From positions 87,972,964-88,036,963 of the forward strand of contig CM054118.1 in NCBI GenBank assembly GCA_028673005.1: DNA of 64,000 bases. The letters are read 5' to 3'. The position numbers and the translations under genes were made by a program. A model generated the notes under the pieces. It had not been told where the DNA came from. It saw nothing but the letters and a program-made list of their open reading frames with translations, and made no database searches. Position 1 is the first letter of the stretch. Each line of letters begins with the position of its first letter. Below, one piece after another: positions 12,684-24,735 of this stretch. The stretch comes from Tanypteryx hageni (lineage: Eukaryota > Arthropoda > Insecta > Odonata > Petaluridae).

Positions 12684-13330
12684 TACTTTATCCATATACG
12701 AAGTATAGGGAAATTATTGTTGTCTTGAATTCGAGATCTCGACGTAAATACATGTTTTAAGGTCCTCTGAACACGTTTTGTCTATTTTCTCGATGTCTGT
12801 GGGTGTGTTTGTCTGTGAGCGGAATATTGTGGGCGCGCTAACTCAAAAATTAATAATCCGATCAGCATAAAATTTCATATTTAGCAATTGTATTAGAAAC
12901 TCAAGCACTAACTAGATTTTAGTTTACATCGCTCGACCGGAAGTGGATGTTTATTCTTGTCACACCCGTTTTTTTTAATATTTGTTTTAATATTTGATGA
13001 ATGTAAAAAAGTATTGGAATAAACGTTGTAGGAAATTTATTTTTTTACGACGTTTGTTCGAAACATTTTCTCTACCGGCAAATATTGTAAACACTTGACG
13101 CTTAGTTACGTCTTATTAACGCTCCTTTTTACTTTCTTAATTGTTGGTGCTTCGTGGCTGTATCCAATGCCAGAATTCTACGGTTTATGTTAATATCTGT
13201 TCTTTGTAAAATCTCTAAATTTTTCTCGCAGTTCCTTAAAAAATTTATCTTCATTTAACCTATTTGGAATTTTTAGAAATATTACCTACAGGCACGGAGA
13301 ATGTCATGTGGTGGCGACATCCGAGTTTTT
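12684..13330 (+). repeat. Dispersed repeat R1, second copy
   Basis: TACTTTATCCATATACGAAG at the start, then GATCTCGACGTAAATACATG, GCTCGACCGGAAGTGGATGT, GACGCTTAGTTACGTCTTAT and TTTCTCGCAGTTCCTTAAAA, ending GTGGTGGCGACATCCGAGTT. Parallel to 4896-5600, with a deletion around the CCACC segment. Confidence 0.8.
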
Positions 13331-15378
13331 AAATAATCTCCAATTGCCATGTAAACCGCCTGGAAACACCCTCACTGGTAATATTAAGGTATTTGGTAAA
13401 TACGGATAACGAAATGATATGAGAGAGAGAGAGGCGATGTTAACGAGATGTTCCACATCTCCACTTCTGGCTGCTCTCGAGATCTGCCATCCCAGCCAGT
13501 GTTTTACGTTAATTCGTCCACGTTTCTTGACACTTGGCGAGAAGCAGAAGCGCATTCGTATGCTTGAAATAGCAGAGCGTTATCTAAACTCGAGGTGTGT
13601 TTATAAAACGAATCATGAATAATAAGTGCTAAGAGGTTGGGTATGGATGGGGACATTTATCGCCCCTCGAGAGCACGCTACCCGGGGAAGGAACCTTTAC
13701 TAATGCGGCCTCTTCTCGGTCTGTGCTAGTTACGCAGTGGATTGCTTCCCGTACTGATGTGTCGCGGAAGGGTTTCATGTGCGCCGCGGAACTTTTCTCG
13801 AACATTTAAACTCGAACGTTTTAAATACGGAAATAGGGTGGCGTGCAGTGGCAGCGAGCGAATTGGCCGCCATGTCTTTGAGTGACCTTCGACCTCGGAC
13901 GATTTTCATGCCGTCAACATATCCTGAACAAGAAACTATATCAGGTCGAGGAAATAACGCAAGTTTAACCCTTTCCGCTCGAATATATTCTGTGCTTCTC
14001 CCGCTGGTCGTAATTAAATTCCAACATTTTTAAAGTTTTTTCTAAAGATTGTATCGAACGCTTAGTTCATTTTTACGCCCAGCTACCACTGTGCTCTCCC
14101 ATGCTCTCTCGACTATCTTCGTCCAGCAACAATGCGCTTATGTGCCTTCGTCAGTCTGTAAATACTTTATATTTACTGGTGCAAAAGCCCGTCAATATGA
14201 CGGGTATGCGTGGATTAAATATTAAATTTAAGGCACTTCCCATTCTTCCTCCTTTTCTCTCTTCCAATCTCCCCCCTCATATTTTAAGTTTATATTCGAT
14301 TTTTCCGATTTTTCGACATTTCATAATGAGGCTATGGTAGCTGGCATTGTTTATCTCGGATTTTTGCATTATTGGACTCGGGCTTTAAAGTGCTTTTACA
14401 CAGCTTACATTGAAACAAAATCATGAAGGACGAAAACAGATTGAAAATTTTCATGTAAATTTCATGTAAATAAACATGTAGCGTAAAAACTTTAAGTCAG
14501 GAACGACTCCAATGCATTGTAATGATGGGCAACTCAACATTTTAAATAGGAAGATATTTCACGCGTACATTGAAAATACCATTTCGTTTGCAAATTTGAT
14601 TGGGCAGTTTAAAGAAAATTACTATATTGACAATGATTATGATTAATTTATTTCGATAACTAAGCAAGATATTTGACGCATGGCCGGTGCATTTATAGTG
14701 ATTACAATAAATGTGTGAATTAAAAATCTACTTACTAAGTTCTTTCGTCGTCAAGGTAAACAAAAAAAGCTAATTAAAATATTAGCGGTCTTATGTTCGT
14801 TCGCATTTCTTCCATGCCTTATAAATGGTACTGCAGTAAACAAACCTATCGTTAAAATTAAGCCGTAAAGTTCATGTCATTTCTTTTACATATAGACGTA
14901 ATTTTGCTATATCAGCAACAATGCCGTCGCCGTTGACCACGAAATTTTTTCGTCTAAAATTTAGCCAAATTTTCGTGTTAATAACGAATTTGTGAAACGA
15001 TTCGATGCGTATTCGAAAATCGATGGCATGGTAAATGAATATATATTCTTTTAGGCGTCGTTTGGTGCAAGTCTCGTATTCATATCGCAATTCTAAGTGA
15101 TTTTAAAATTCAAATGAAAAATGTAAACTATGCAAACACACAAAAAGAAAGACAGAATTCTCTTTAATATATGTATAAGATATTAGATATATGTATGGTA
15201 TAACTGTTTATCTAGTTCGATTTTCACATGATTCACATAATATATATATTAATACCATTTACGTGCAGAAGATATTTTCCGTGGTTTTGTTGTTTTTGTT
15301 GCAGTAAGAGTTCCTTCCGGTCAGGAAACAGTGTATTGAGGCCAAATGCATACGTAGTATTTGAGAAGGTTTGTGTTT

Positions 15379-15926
15379 TACTTTCTCCATGTACGAAATA
15401 TAGAGAAGTTTTATTTTCATGAAAACATTCGAATTCGATATTTCAGCGGAAATAAATGTTTTAATGTCCCCTGAACACGTTTAAACTATTTTCTCAATGA
15501 TGTCTGAATTTTGTGGGTGCTCTAACTCAAAAACTAATAATCCGATCTGCATAAAATGTCATGTTTAGCATTTCTATTAGAAAGTCAATATCAAATATTA
15601 AAGCAAATATTTTAAAATAACGGATGTGACAAGAGTAAACACCCACTTCCGGTTGACCGATTGTTACAAAAAACTAATAAGCTCTTATGGTTTTTATAAA
15701 AATGTTAAATATAAAATTTTGCGTTGACCTTGTTTAATAGTTTTCGAGTTCGAGCACCCACAAAAAAACTAATCGCATATACACACACACACACACACAG
15801 ACATCATCGAGAAAATGGTCAAAACGTGTTCAGGGAACCTCAAAACGTGTATTTCCGTTGAAATCTCGAAGTCGATTTTTTTTCATGAATACAATACTTT
15901 CCCCTATACTACGTATGGAGAAACTA
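15379..15926. mobile_element. R1 foldback copy
   Basis: 15379-15600 is R1 in plus orientation (TACTTTCTCCATGTACGAAA, CTCAAAAACTAATAATCCGA) and 15590-15926 is R1 in minus orientation (CACCCACTTCCGGTTGACCG, CATCATCGAGAAAATGGTCA, ending ACTACGTATGGAGAAACTA). The two halves form a hairpin of about 270-base arms, with an (AC)n tract at 15780-15799. Both ends carry the inverted CTTTCTCCAT motif. Confidence 0.8.
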
Positions 15927-16863
15927 AAAATATGCTTAAATTAAATTATATTGATATTTTCTTTAAATTAAGATACAATGTTTCGAATGATCAGAAAATT
16001 AGCTTTTTCGGCATTTTCCGAAAGTAAAATCGTTGAAATGACCTTAATATATATCAACTTTGTTTAAAAAACCTCTGCTATAATTATTAATACAGAACAG
16101 AAAGATGCAAAGCCATATTTAATTTTACAAAGCGTACGGAAACCAGCGGCTCGGTGCGGTTGAAGGGCGGAAATAGTTTGTCGGTGACTGAATAAATAAA
16201 TTAATGGAGCGTACTATAGTAATTTCAATAGGTTAATACTTAAATAACACAAAAGAGAGAGAGAGAGAGAGAACGAACAAAATGTTTGATAGAAAAAGAC
16301 TACATGTCCTCTAAGAGCAGGACGTCTGCTCACCCTATGCCCCCTAGGCCTACTGTTTCGTAGAAGCATTGTGGCATTTCAAATATTTCCGCCATGTTTA
16401 TATGTGACAAATGAAGTCCGATTATACGTCTCGAATCCAATGGAAGTATCCTTGAGGAAAACTTGGGGCGGTAATTGTTATTTTTGTTGATATAAATATA
16501 TTACTAGAATTTATAAAGAATGCATAATTTAACACCTTACATACAATTAATAAATATGTCCATGGAAGAAATTGTCTTTTTATTTTGAAGTCATGTAGTA
16601 AGTGAAGTATGTGCTTAAATAAATGCAATTACATTCGGCATCGATTGGGGTTCTAGTAAAATTTATGCTTAAAATAACATTATTTAGTTTATTTTATTGT
16701 TGCAAATGTTGTAACCATTCCTTTGGCTTGATAGCGTTTCATATGACGTTATTTTCGTTACAAGTATCTTCAGATATGTAACGCTCATGATGAAGTTATG
16801 AATGGGCACGTTTATTTTGTGCATTAAACTTTCCATTTATAGGATAAATGTTTTATTCTTCAG

Positions 16864-17033
16864 AACTTCTTGACATTCTTCGCCCGTCGTCTCCAAAACC
16901 CGGTCTGGAGCGATCGAGATCCAGTCCGTCTCCGCCGCACGGAGTGGGCGATGGGACTGAAGAAAAACATCTTGATCGAGAGTGCCTTGAAAGGTTTCTT
17001 AAGATCAATGTACGACACATTACGGATGGACAG
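16864..17033 (+). CDS. OXR1 (mtd): OXR1 exon: Ser/Pro linker and start of GRAM-like domain
   Basis: Acceptor TTCTTCAG at 16856-16863 and donor GTAAAA at 17034. The leftover G of the LysM exon plus AA here makes Glu, giving ELLDILRPSSPKPG, so the splice restores the frame exactly. The 57 residues contain a basic serine/proline linker (LERSRSSPSPPHG) and then the charged run EEKHLDRECLERFLKINVRH ending ITDGQ. In OXR1/NCOA7 proteins this run opens the GRAM-like (PH-fold) domain and precedes the G-V-V-x-G-V-L-L-V-T-P strand encoded by the next exon. A nearer upstream AG at 16841-16842 would put the wrong frame on the junction. Confidence 0.9.
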
Positions 17034-17351
17034 GTAAAATGCGTACACAAAATATGAAGACAATCCAACTATTACTAATAATTGGTCATTTGTTGTTATC
17101 TTAATAATGATTCTAGCTCTAACGTAATATTTTTTATTACGTAGTAAGATTTTTATGATTTGCAGCTAAGGTTTTAAGTAATCTTTATGTTACATATCTC
17201 ATTTAATAAAGTCATACATTTGGTTTCTGTCAGTCAGGAGACTGATAATAGTAAAAATAATTGCTTGTTACAAAATTTTGCAGTTTAATAACTCATTCGA
17301 GATGACTTAATAATTTAAAATTGTTCTCTGAATTTGTGTATTTTCATTTAG
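17034..17351 (+). other. Intron 2 (318 bases)
   Basis: Plain AT-rich intron between two GRAM-domain exons, with GTAAAA donor and TTTAG acceptor. No repeat or other feature is visible in it. Confidence 0.85.
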
Positions 17352-17545
17352 GGCGTGGTTGGAGGAGTTCTTCTGGTCACCCCAAATGCAGTTATGTTCG
17401 ACCCAAATGTCTCAGACCCTCTTGTTATTGAGCATGGTCCAGAATCATATGGTGTGATTGCTCCAATGGAGTATGTGGTGAATGCAGCCATTTACTTTGA
17501 TATTGCCCATATGAGAGTACGACACATGTCAAAGGATACTCCAAG
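17352..17545 (+). CDS. OXR1 (mtd): OXR1 exon: core of GRAM-like domain
   Basis: Acceptor TTCATTTAG at 17343-17351; donor GTTGGT at 17546, weak but placed after AAG where the phase fits. Enters in phase 0 and leaves AG, which the next exon completes to Arg. Encodes GVVGGVLLVTPNAVMFDPNV, SDPLVIEHGPESYGVIAPME, YVVNAAIYFDIAHMRV and RHMSKDTPR. This is the most recognisable block of the window: LLVTPNxxMFDPxxSDPLVxE and YGxIxPMExVxxAxxYxDI are hallmarks of the OXR1/NCOA7 GRAM-like domain. With the previous exon it makes one complete domain. The preceding intron is only 318 bases, the shortest in the gene. Confidence 0.95.
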
Positions 17546-19868
17546 GTTGGTTATTATGAGATTTTTTCTAAATTCGATATTTATTTTGATTGAGTAAATC
17601 TTCCTAGTTACTTGACTTGGTGTTTCTGTGGTCTGTATTATCAATTGTCATATAAATTTAAAACATTTAGTTTTAATTTTGGTAGTTATCTGAATTATAG
17701 CATCCAAAGGTCATTATCATGTTTTAATTCTCTGATGAAAATGTTATCTTGGCTATCAGCATATCGGTAGTAGTTCTGATAAGCAAGGATGTACTTCTTA
17801 TTTTAGCTTACTGGCCACAAATATCTCATAACTTAGGTTTATAGTTTATCTTTTATTAAAATATTAAGTGATTTATCTTTTGTGATAGTTGAATTAAATT
17901 GTCTTATATATATTAATCGTGTATCTGTGACTTAACAGTAACTTTCTAAGTATCATGCTTTGGCATAATGGGAAATTCAAATTTATCATTAAATGTTATG
18001 TTAACTTTCAGTTCATAGATATGTTATGAATTTAATTTTTATCACTTTGGGAAGCAGCATCTCATGATTTGTGCATGCTGTCAGAGACAAGATATTTCAT
18101 CAGTTTGAAATAGAAGCACTTGCATATGCAAACAAATGGATCTATTTACTCATTTTCATTATATTTTCATGAAATTTTCTATTTCACATAGGATTTCTTT
18201 TGTGCCTTTTCATGGTATGAGACTTTGACAGCACTTCCTAACAAAGTGAATTTTCCAAAACATTGATCAGATATGTAGTTTTTCCCCATATTTTGTTAAT
18301 AACATACCTTATCCTTATTATCTCTGTAGAACCAGTAAATTATGAGCATAAATCATCTACCGTATGATCAAAATTTATATTTTAAAGGCAAAGGATGCCT
18401 GATGGATTATTAAATGCTACAGCAAATGATATTTTCAGTAATAAATGCAAATTGTTGAGTTGAGTGAGTTTTCAGTGGTATTTAAATTACTCATATTTAT
18501 GCTAAGATTTTTTGATGAGAATGTAAGATGTCCATGAGAAACAAACTCACTCTCAACTCTTTGGCTTCTTATAAATATGAACCTGTATCTCCATTCTCGA
18601 TTATTAAACATTTTTCGAGCTTATATATTTTTTATTTGTCAGTTTCTTTCTCTTTGAATAGTAGATAAATATCATTTACCGTATTTACTTGCATATAAGC
18701 CGCACCCAGGGTTTTTCAACATCGAAAATGGAAAAAAGTTTTTAGAGAATCAGCTTCTCAGCTGACTTTGCCTGGATCCAATTCAAGAAATCCATAATTT
18801 TACTCCTCTTCCCACCTGCTTCCAATAAGTAAGCAAGCGAATAAAAATAAAGCAGAAAATATACCGTACCGCATTGTCCCGAATATAACGTTTTTTTTTT
18901 TTTTTTTTCAAAAAATGAAATTTTAAAAGCATTATATTCGAGTACTAGTGATTTTAAAAGATCATAAAACTTTCGAAAAATCGCCGTACATTTCGCACGT
19001 CTGTTTACGAAATACAAGATACTTGTTACATTGTAGACACATTAGGCATACGTTACATTGTACTTGAAATGCATATGAGGTGAGAATAGATCGAGTTCAG
19101 TCAGCAGCTGAACCTCCAGTAATTTATACCGTATTACCATAAAAATGCTGTATTTACTGGGTAACACAGTAATTTGTGAGCGCTGGTGTTTGTGCTGAAG
19201 TTGCGCTGAGTTGGATCTAACCAATCAAATACCTTGAGACTACATTCTAAGCTCCGCAGGATTCTAGAAGTAATAATCAGGCAAGGCGACCACTTCAAAC
19301 GGTGCAAAAAGATACTATGTATTGAAAATATCGCTCCACTTCAAGCATTGCGAAAAGATACTATGGATTGAAAATATCGCTCCAATGTTGATTCTGTCCA
19401 TACTGCATTCTAGAGGAAATCACGAGATCTAAACAACGACTTCTCACCAAAAATAGCATAAAAGTGGAAATTGAAATATTATTTTCAGAATATCCTATTT
19501 TGAATTTTTTTTGCTTTGTATAAGCCGCGCCTTTATTTTTCGAATGAAAATCTTGGAGTAAAAGTGCGGCTTATACATGAGTAAATGCAGTATATTTTTT
19601 AATGCTTGCCCACAAGAGGTTACAAGTCATTATTGTAATATTATATTATATTGTAACGTATTATTATAATGCTAAAATTATCAATGAAATTGTTGTTTTC
19701 ATCTTTTCACACACAATTTCAGATAAATATGCTTTTGTGAAGAGTCATAACTCCATATTTGCCTTGATATTTCTTGTGTTTAAAAAGAACTCTGTTTGCG
19801 GAAAGAAGCTCCAGGCTTTGAATTTTTGATCAGTCCTAATAATTGTAATTTTCTTTGCATCTTCTCAG
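17546..19868 (+). other. Intron 3 (about 2.3 kb)
   Basis: AT-rich. Its second half contains a 916-base inverted-repeat element (18677-19592). The rest shows no exon, RNA gene or repeat that I can support. Confidence 0.8.
18677..19592. mobile_element. Non-autonomous DNA transposon, TACCGTATT family
   Basis: Left end TACCGTATTTACTTGCATAT followed by AAGCCGCACCC; right end GTGCGGCTTATAC...GAGTAAATGCAGTA is its inverted complement over about 30 bases. Inside lies a second inverted pair (CCCGAATATAACG near 18877 and GCATTATATTCGAG near 18930), apparently a nested smaller relative around an 18-T run. No transposase reading frame. The same terminus recurs at least ten times in the window. I cannot assign a superfamily by eye. 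Confidence 0.75.
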
Positions 19869-20352
19869 AACTGACCTTCCAAAACCGGAGATCTACCATG
19901 GAAGGGGGAGTGGGCATTTGGAGGAGGAGGATGAGGAGTGCCACTCCACTCAGCACTCTCCCGGTAAGGATTCCCTGCTCGTCAAAGATGAAACCTTTCC
20001 TGAACTTGCGCCACGATCGTCTCCAGAAGGTGAAGATGAAGAAGATGATGAGCCGAGTCCAGAGGGGAGTGTATGCTCCTTCAGGGAAGTTGGAGGTGGA
20101 ACCGGTGATGATGGTACGATCCCTATAGGGGGCTTCAGAGGCGGCGATGCCTTTCCCAAAGCCTTTGAAAGGGACTTGGTTACTCCTCCGACAGTGTTGG
20201 ACGGCACAGGCCCAGCTACTGAAGGCATCGTCGCTCCTGGAGGTCTTTCTGGAGCAACGCCTGATCTTTTGAGGAGGGAGGCAAAGGGTTCCGGCACGGG
20301 TCCAGATGTTTTGCCCTCTATCAACAGTTCTAAAGGAGAAGGTGATGATGAG
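19869..20352 (+). CDS. OXR1 (mtd): OXR1 exon: acidic low-complexity region
   Basis: Acceptor CTTCTCAG (19861-19868) and donor GTTTGT at 20353. Completes the split Arg and continues TDLPKPEIYHGRGSGHLEEE DEECHSTQHSPGKDSLL and onward for 162 codons, ending in GEGDDE. Rich in Glu, Asp, Gly, Ser and Pro with no predicted fold. This matches the disordered linker that follows the GRAM-like domain in long OXR1 proteins, where conservation is poor; the assignment rests on frame, splice phase (2 in, 0 out) and the strong contrast in base composition with the flanking introns. The opposite strand is also open over much of the exon, which is a side effect of codon composition. Confidence 0.85.
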
Positions 20353-20628
20353 GTTTGTGCTCTCATACTTTTTCATTTCCAATTTATATATGTAGATATA
20401 TAACCCTGTTTGTAGTTCTCTCTTGTACTGGACTGGAGTAATTATTTTACGATCCATAATATCTGCATTTTTGGCTTGTACCTACAATCTAGAGCTTTCA
20501 TGATTTTTCTGGTTTTAATCAATGGGCATGGCTTTGCTTCCATAATAATTCCTGCAGTGTAAAGAGTGGATGGTTGAATTCTCTTTATCACCTTGGAATG
20601 AGTGCTTTTGTGGAGTATTCACTTAAAC

Positions 20629-20952
20629 CAGGGCTAGGCAACGTTTTCGATATGGTGTGCTGCATCGTTGGTTGGGAATACTTAGGTGGGCCATATTGAA
20701 AGTCGCCAATGCTTCGGTGGGCAAGACAGAGTTTAAATCAGAAGTTACTGAGAGATTCTGAGGTATCATTGAGTGTAAATAAGGATTTTAGTGTTAAATT
20801 TCCAAATTCTGTGTTTTATTAACACAATTATACCAAAAATATGAGCTTGTGTTAAATTACACGGATCATGTTTTCATCAATGCTTTCAAGGACTGCATGC
20901 AATGCTCTAGAGGGCTGCATGGGGCCCACAGGTCATAGGTTGCCCACCCCTA
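20629..20952. mobile_element. hAT-type MITE, 324 bases
   Basis: Begins CAGGGCTAGGCAACG and ends GGTTGCCCACCCCTA, an imperfect terminal inverted repeat of the CAGGGGTGGGCAAC type. Flanked by ACTTAAAC (20621-20628) and ACCTAAAC (20953-20960), an 8-base target duplication with one mismatch, as expected for hAT insertions. Contains GGGCC-rich segments (GTGGGCCATATTG, GGGGCCCACAGG) shared with the copy at 25120. No coding capacity. Confidence 0.8.
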
Positions 20953-21289
20953 ACCTAAACAAATGAAAAATGGTTCTCGGAAAAAGCTTAAGCAAAAGAT
21001 TAAGCATAGCATGCTACACTTAATGTGAAATACAGTTTTTTATGTAACTGCCTTACTTCATTTTAATCAGTTGTTCCAAATCTTATTCCAAATTTCCTAA
21101 ATGTATTAGTCAGGTCCGAACTTTTCATTAGTCCCCGAGAATGAGAGTGACTTTTGAACTCGGATAACATATTTTGTGAACTTGGAGTGTCAGTTTCATC
21201 TGGGGTTCTTTAGCCTAGAGAGAAAGTTTTGGGAGTCAGAAGCCAGTCGTTAGAGGCAAATGTGGAGTTCTCTCCTATTGTATGAAAAT

Positions 21290-21385
21290 AGTCAGGTCAG
21301 AAAATAATGTTTTATTTCCTTCTCATAGTTCAGGTGGGGCAATTACGCGATGGAGGAAATTAGGCGAGTAAGTACGGTATATGTA
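21290..21385 (-). mobile_element. End fragment of TACCGTATT-family element
   Basis: Shares TTTATTTCCTTCTCATAGTT followed by CAGGTGGGGCAATTACGCGA with the short element at 55206-55362, and ends GCGAGTAAGTACGGTA, the inverted form of the family terminus. The other end is not visible. Confidence 0.6.
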
Positions 21386-21751
21386 AAATATATTCTATAA
21401 AAATGGTAAGGGGCCAGCCGCAGTTGGCCTGGTCCACACTTCAGGAACCTCTCCTGCTGTAAGGCCATCAAATCAAAGTAGACAGGTGCCTCAACCAATA
21501 CATTGCCCTCATTAAATGGGTCAAGTGTGGTAGTCTACTTAAAAAAATCCAATATTTGGCAGCCAGTGAAGGTGCATGTGTTATTGCCTCTCTGTTTGTG
21601 CTATGTATTTCAACAGTTATTCTCGTGTCGTGTGCTTGCTACTGCTTGCAACAGTTTACTTATGACTCGAACTATCTATCGCCGAACTGGCTCAGGATTT
21701 TTCTAATTACACTTATAATGTCAGAGTTTTCAACTTCAACTGCTTCTCAGC

Positions 21752-21949
21752 TTGTGGGCTCTCCATCACCAACCTCCCTTCTCCTCGGTTGCATCAAACA
21801 TCAGTGAGCTCTGCAATTTCCATGTCGTTGCACTTACCGAAATTCGGTTGAACTCCAGTGTGAGTGATTCTGAGTTTGTGTTTGCTAAGAGCCATCAAAT
21901 TTTCCACAATGTTCGTAATACTAGAGGTGCTGCTATCTATAAAATATAA
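21752..21949 (+). pseudogene. LINE (non-LTR retrotransposon) endonuclease fragment
   Basis: Open frame containing FHVVALTEIRLNSSVSDSEF followed by VFAKSHQIFHNVRNTRGAAI. The pattern I-x-x-LTExxLN-S-V-xDSE and the later R-N-T-R-G-G/A are characteristic of the apurinic endonuclease domain of CR1/L2/Jockey-like non-LTR retrotransposons, in which the glutamate of LTE is a catalytic residue. The frame ends at a stop after IYKI and nothing of the reverse transcriptase follows, so this is a truncated dead copy inside an intron. Confidence 0.65.
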
Positions 21950-22364
21950 TCTTCCTGCAAGGCATCATGTCGGTCTGGAATCGAATTGTGAAATTAAGTG
22001 GACTGAAATTTGTGATGACGTCAAATCCAAAAACAATCCCTCATCAGGGGGGAATCCTCCATGGAAGCAAGGGAAGCATTGCTTCCATATTAGAAATTAA
22101 AATAACAGTAATAACTACCCAAGTTACTCATCCACAAGTGCAATTTTAGAAGCATGCCTTCAGTAAAACTGTGCGATTGCGCGACATTTTAAAAATCCAC
22201 CTTGACATCTGGCGCCACACAATGGCTGAAAATAACACTACTAACATATTAGGTAGCAAGAATACACATTGATGAGCCATTCGCTGTAGTATACGAGTGG
22301 AGATTAGGCGTCTGGTCCAATTATATTCCAGTTTCAATAAGTCGCAATTCTGACCTTTGAACAG

Positions 22365-22412
22365 AATTGGCCCCCTTGGTGCTCTTTGTTAAGAGTAGGC
22401 TAATGCCAGCAC
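22365..22412 (+). mobile_element. SINE fragment
   Basis: Contains CCCCCTTGGTGCTCTTTGTT followed by AAGAGTAGGCTAATGCC, which is the plus-oriented core of the SINE found inverted at 59142-59432 and 62322-62606. Head and tail are missing. Confidence 0.65.
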
Positions 22413-22528
22413 TGTGTAGCTGTACAAACATTTCATCAGTTTATGAAAGTATAGCTTATTATTAATATCTATATTATTTTCTTGCATTATACTCAATAAT
22501 TACTTTAAACATTCTATTGTTAATATAG

Positions 22529-22963
22529 GAAGTTGGCGGAGATTCAAGACGGTGTGGAATTGTGGGATCATCTGAAGAAGCTAAGTCAATGTCTACTGAA
22601 GGATCTGGTGATGGACGTGATCAAAGAGTCAATTTAGATGTAGAGACAGTGAACATTGACCACAGAGGAGATGGCAATTTGGAAAAGTTGAGCTGCCATG
22701 ACTCTGGCATCGACATACGAGAAGGGTCAGGTGGGGGCTTGGGCACATGTGCCATTGCAGGCGCTTGTTCGGGTCAAGTTTCTACCCCGCCTGTGGTGAC
22801 ACCAAGAAAGAAAGCATCATCTGTTTCGTTCAGTCTGGATTCCGGAGAAGGGGCACCTCTGGAAGAAATGGAGACAAAGGATGAAGCAACAGAGAGAGGC
22901 AAGGTGATGCAGAAGGCGGCCACTGTGGAGGATGTGGAGAAGCAGGAGAGTAGGAAGACCAAG
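22529..22963 (+). CDS. OXR1 (mtd): OXR1 exon: serine- and acid-rich linker
   Basis: Acceptor TTAATATAG (22520-22528), donor GTGAGT at 22964 after AAG; exactly 145 codons, phase 0 to phase 0, so it could be skipped without a frameshift. Begins EVGGDSRRCGIVGSSEEAKS, contains a short cluster LSCHDSGIDIREGSG and a VVTPRKKASSVSFSLDSGEG motif, and ends EDVEKQESRKTK. The basic-serine RKKASSVSFS stretch looks like a kinase-type site, and the DSGIDIREGS patch resembles a phosphodegron (DSGxxxS-like). Both are inferences from short motifs. No folded domain is recognised; the assignment rests on phase and position. Confidence 0.85.
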
Positions 22964-24003
22964 GTGAGTTGATTTAGAACTTGCCAGTATTCACAGGAAT
23001 GTTCATTCCAAGCAATAGTGGCTCTTCAATAAGGAAATATTAATAATATATATAAAAGTTGTGAAATGTTATATCCCTAAAAATCTATGTCATTCATGTT
23101 CAAAGTTTCTAATTCCAACTGATTAGAGATAAAAAATTAAACAATAAAATCATCTAATACCACCTCTCTTCTCTAACTGATGGATCAAGATCTCATCGCA
23201 ACATTTAATTCGCATTACACCCACCACATGTTTGCGAGAATTTTCGACCAGGTGGAGAGCGATTTGTCTATGTCAGTCAGCGATTGTTGAAAAAAGTATA
23301 AAGTCACTGACTGTATTACAATTGTAAAGGAATCTCTAGATGATATCAAACCTCAAGTTGGAATGCGTGCTGGAGGAAGCTGTTGCCTGACACGGCGAAA
23401 GACCTGAACATGTCTAAGGCACTGGCTGACAAGGTTTTTGAAATGGATTCTTTGATGGAGCGTAGTCTAAAATTTAAAAGAGGGTTGGATTTTTATATTG
23501 AATATTGTTAGTTTTATCCACCTCGAGCCATGACTATTTTAAAATTCATATCATAACTTTGTCCGATTCCTCTGTTAACCTGGGAATTGTAAGAACCTTT
23601 TTTCTCAACATGATCAGCATCCTTTTTGTCACCCATTGTTAAAATAATGGATGGATAAAAACTTGCTAAGGTAGGCACAAAGAATACGCGGACGCACTGA
23701 TAGCTTCAATTCAACTAAAGAAAACGCACTATATTTTATGGGAACTGAAGGTCGCACTACCAGAACTCAAAAATTCCAACTCGCACATTACATGACACAT
23801 AAGATGAAAATAAGATTTTGAGGCAAAAATAAGGGGTCGGATATTATGCGGGGTTGTAAATACTCGAATATATACAGTACGTACTTTATGTTCCAAGCGT
23901 AATGTAATATGTATGCACTTTTGCATTTTGAATTTTTTTGTTTGTGGCTTATAGAAAAGTTTACGTAAGATTGAGCTTATGCAAGCTGGGGAATGGCAGT
24001 ATG

Positions 24004-24035
<32 letters not shown>

Positions 24036-24686
24036 GTGGAACTTCTATAACTCAAAGGAAAGGAAAGCAAAAATTATTCGAGTTACAGAAATATATTCAT
24101 TTTTCTTTAATTGAATTAACATCAAGTTTATTCCCATAAGCATATAACTCTAATTTTCAATATGATACATATTTTGAAAACATCATCACCAATATTTTCT
24201 TCCAATAATATGTAAGATTTTACTCGATCCAAATACTAATTGCATCATGCACTGCGATTGAGGGTGTCGTGTCATAGATAATTGCAATTCTTGAGTACTA
24301 CTGAAAGCACAAACATGATTTGATGAAATTTGGGATATCAACTATAGGAAGGAGCAAATAGGTTTGTTTTTCTGTAGGACTATAAGAGATCACAATTGGA
24401 GAAGCAACCCTGATAGCAGTGACGGAAAAACATAATAAGTATTTTAATGTTGGTTTCGTAGTTTTTCGAGAAATTTTAACTCATTTCAATTGTTAAATAT
24501 AATTGCGTCATACCTAATTCTCGATATTTTTTATCCAAGTACATGATAAAGGCATGGATGATGATGATGCCATAATCTTAACACATGCACTGACAATTTG
24601 TGTGTCATGTCTCTAGCACATCAGGATATGGGAAAACATTTCGATCAGTTGTCAATCATCCAGGAAACCAGGCTTACGAGCAAATA

Positions 24687-24735
24687 CAGGCATACCTCAT
24701 TTAGCTCATGTTCATTTAGCATTTATGATATAGCG
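24687..24735 (+). mobile_element. Tigger/pogo-like terminus
   Basis: ACAGGCATACCTCATTTAGC followed by TCATGTTCATTTAGCATTTA resembles the ends of Tigger-type pogo transposons (CAGGCATACCTC...). The matching opposite end is not obvious, so extent is unknown. Confidence 0.45.

Larger units (their letters stand above)
11367..16863 (+). other. Intron 1 (about 5.5 kb)
   Basis: Holds the C-rich minisatellite at its start, then two copies of dispersed repeat R1 (12684-13330 and the foldback copy 15379-15926), a (GA)n tract near 16255-16272 and otherwise AT-rich DNA. The stretch 13640-14000 is somewhat more GC-rich and contains short open frames, but I see no family resemblance or paired splice sites and call no exon. 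Confidence 0.7.
20353..22528 (+). other. Intron 4 (about 2.2 kb)
   Basis: Contains a hAT-type element (20629-20952), the right end of a TACCGTATT-family element (about 21290-21385), a LINE endonuclease fragment (21752-21949) and a piece of the window's tRNA-derived SINE (22365-22412). No exon is supported between them. Confidence 0.75.

Noticed and set aside
13419..14033. Possible alternative exon or promoter in intron 1
   Set aside because: Slightly higher GC and short open frames only; no domain motif or convincing splice pair.
19780..20457. Minus-strand ORFs of 225 and 138 aa
   Set aside because: Antisense shadows of the acidic OXR1 exon at 19869-20352; no splice or motif support on that strand.
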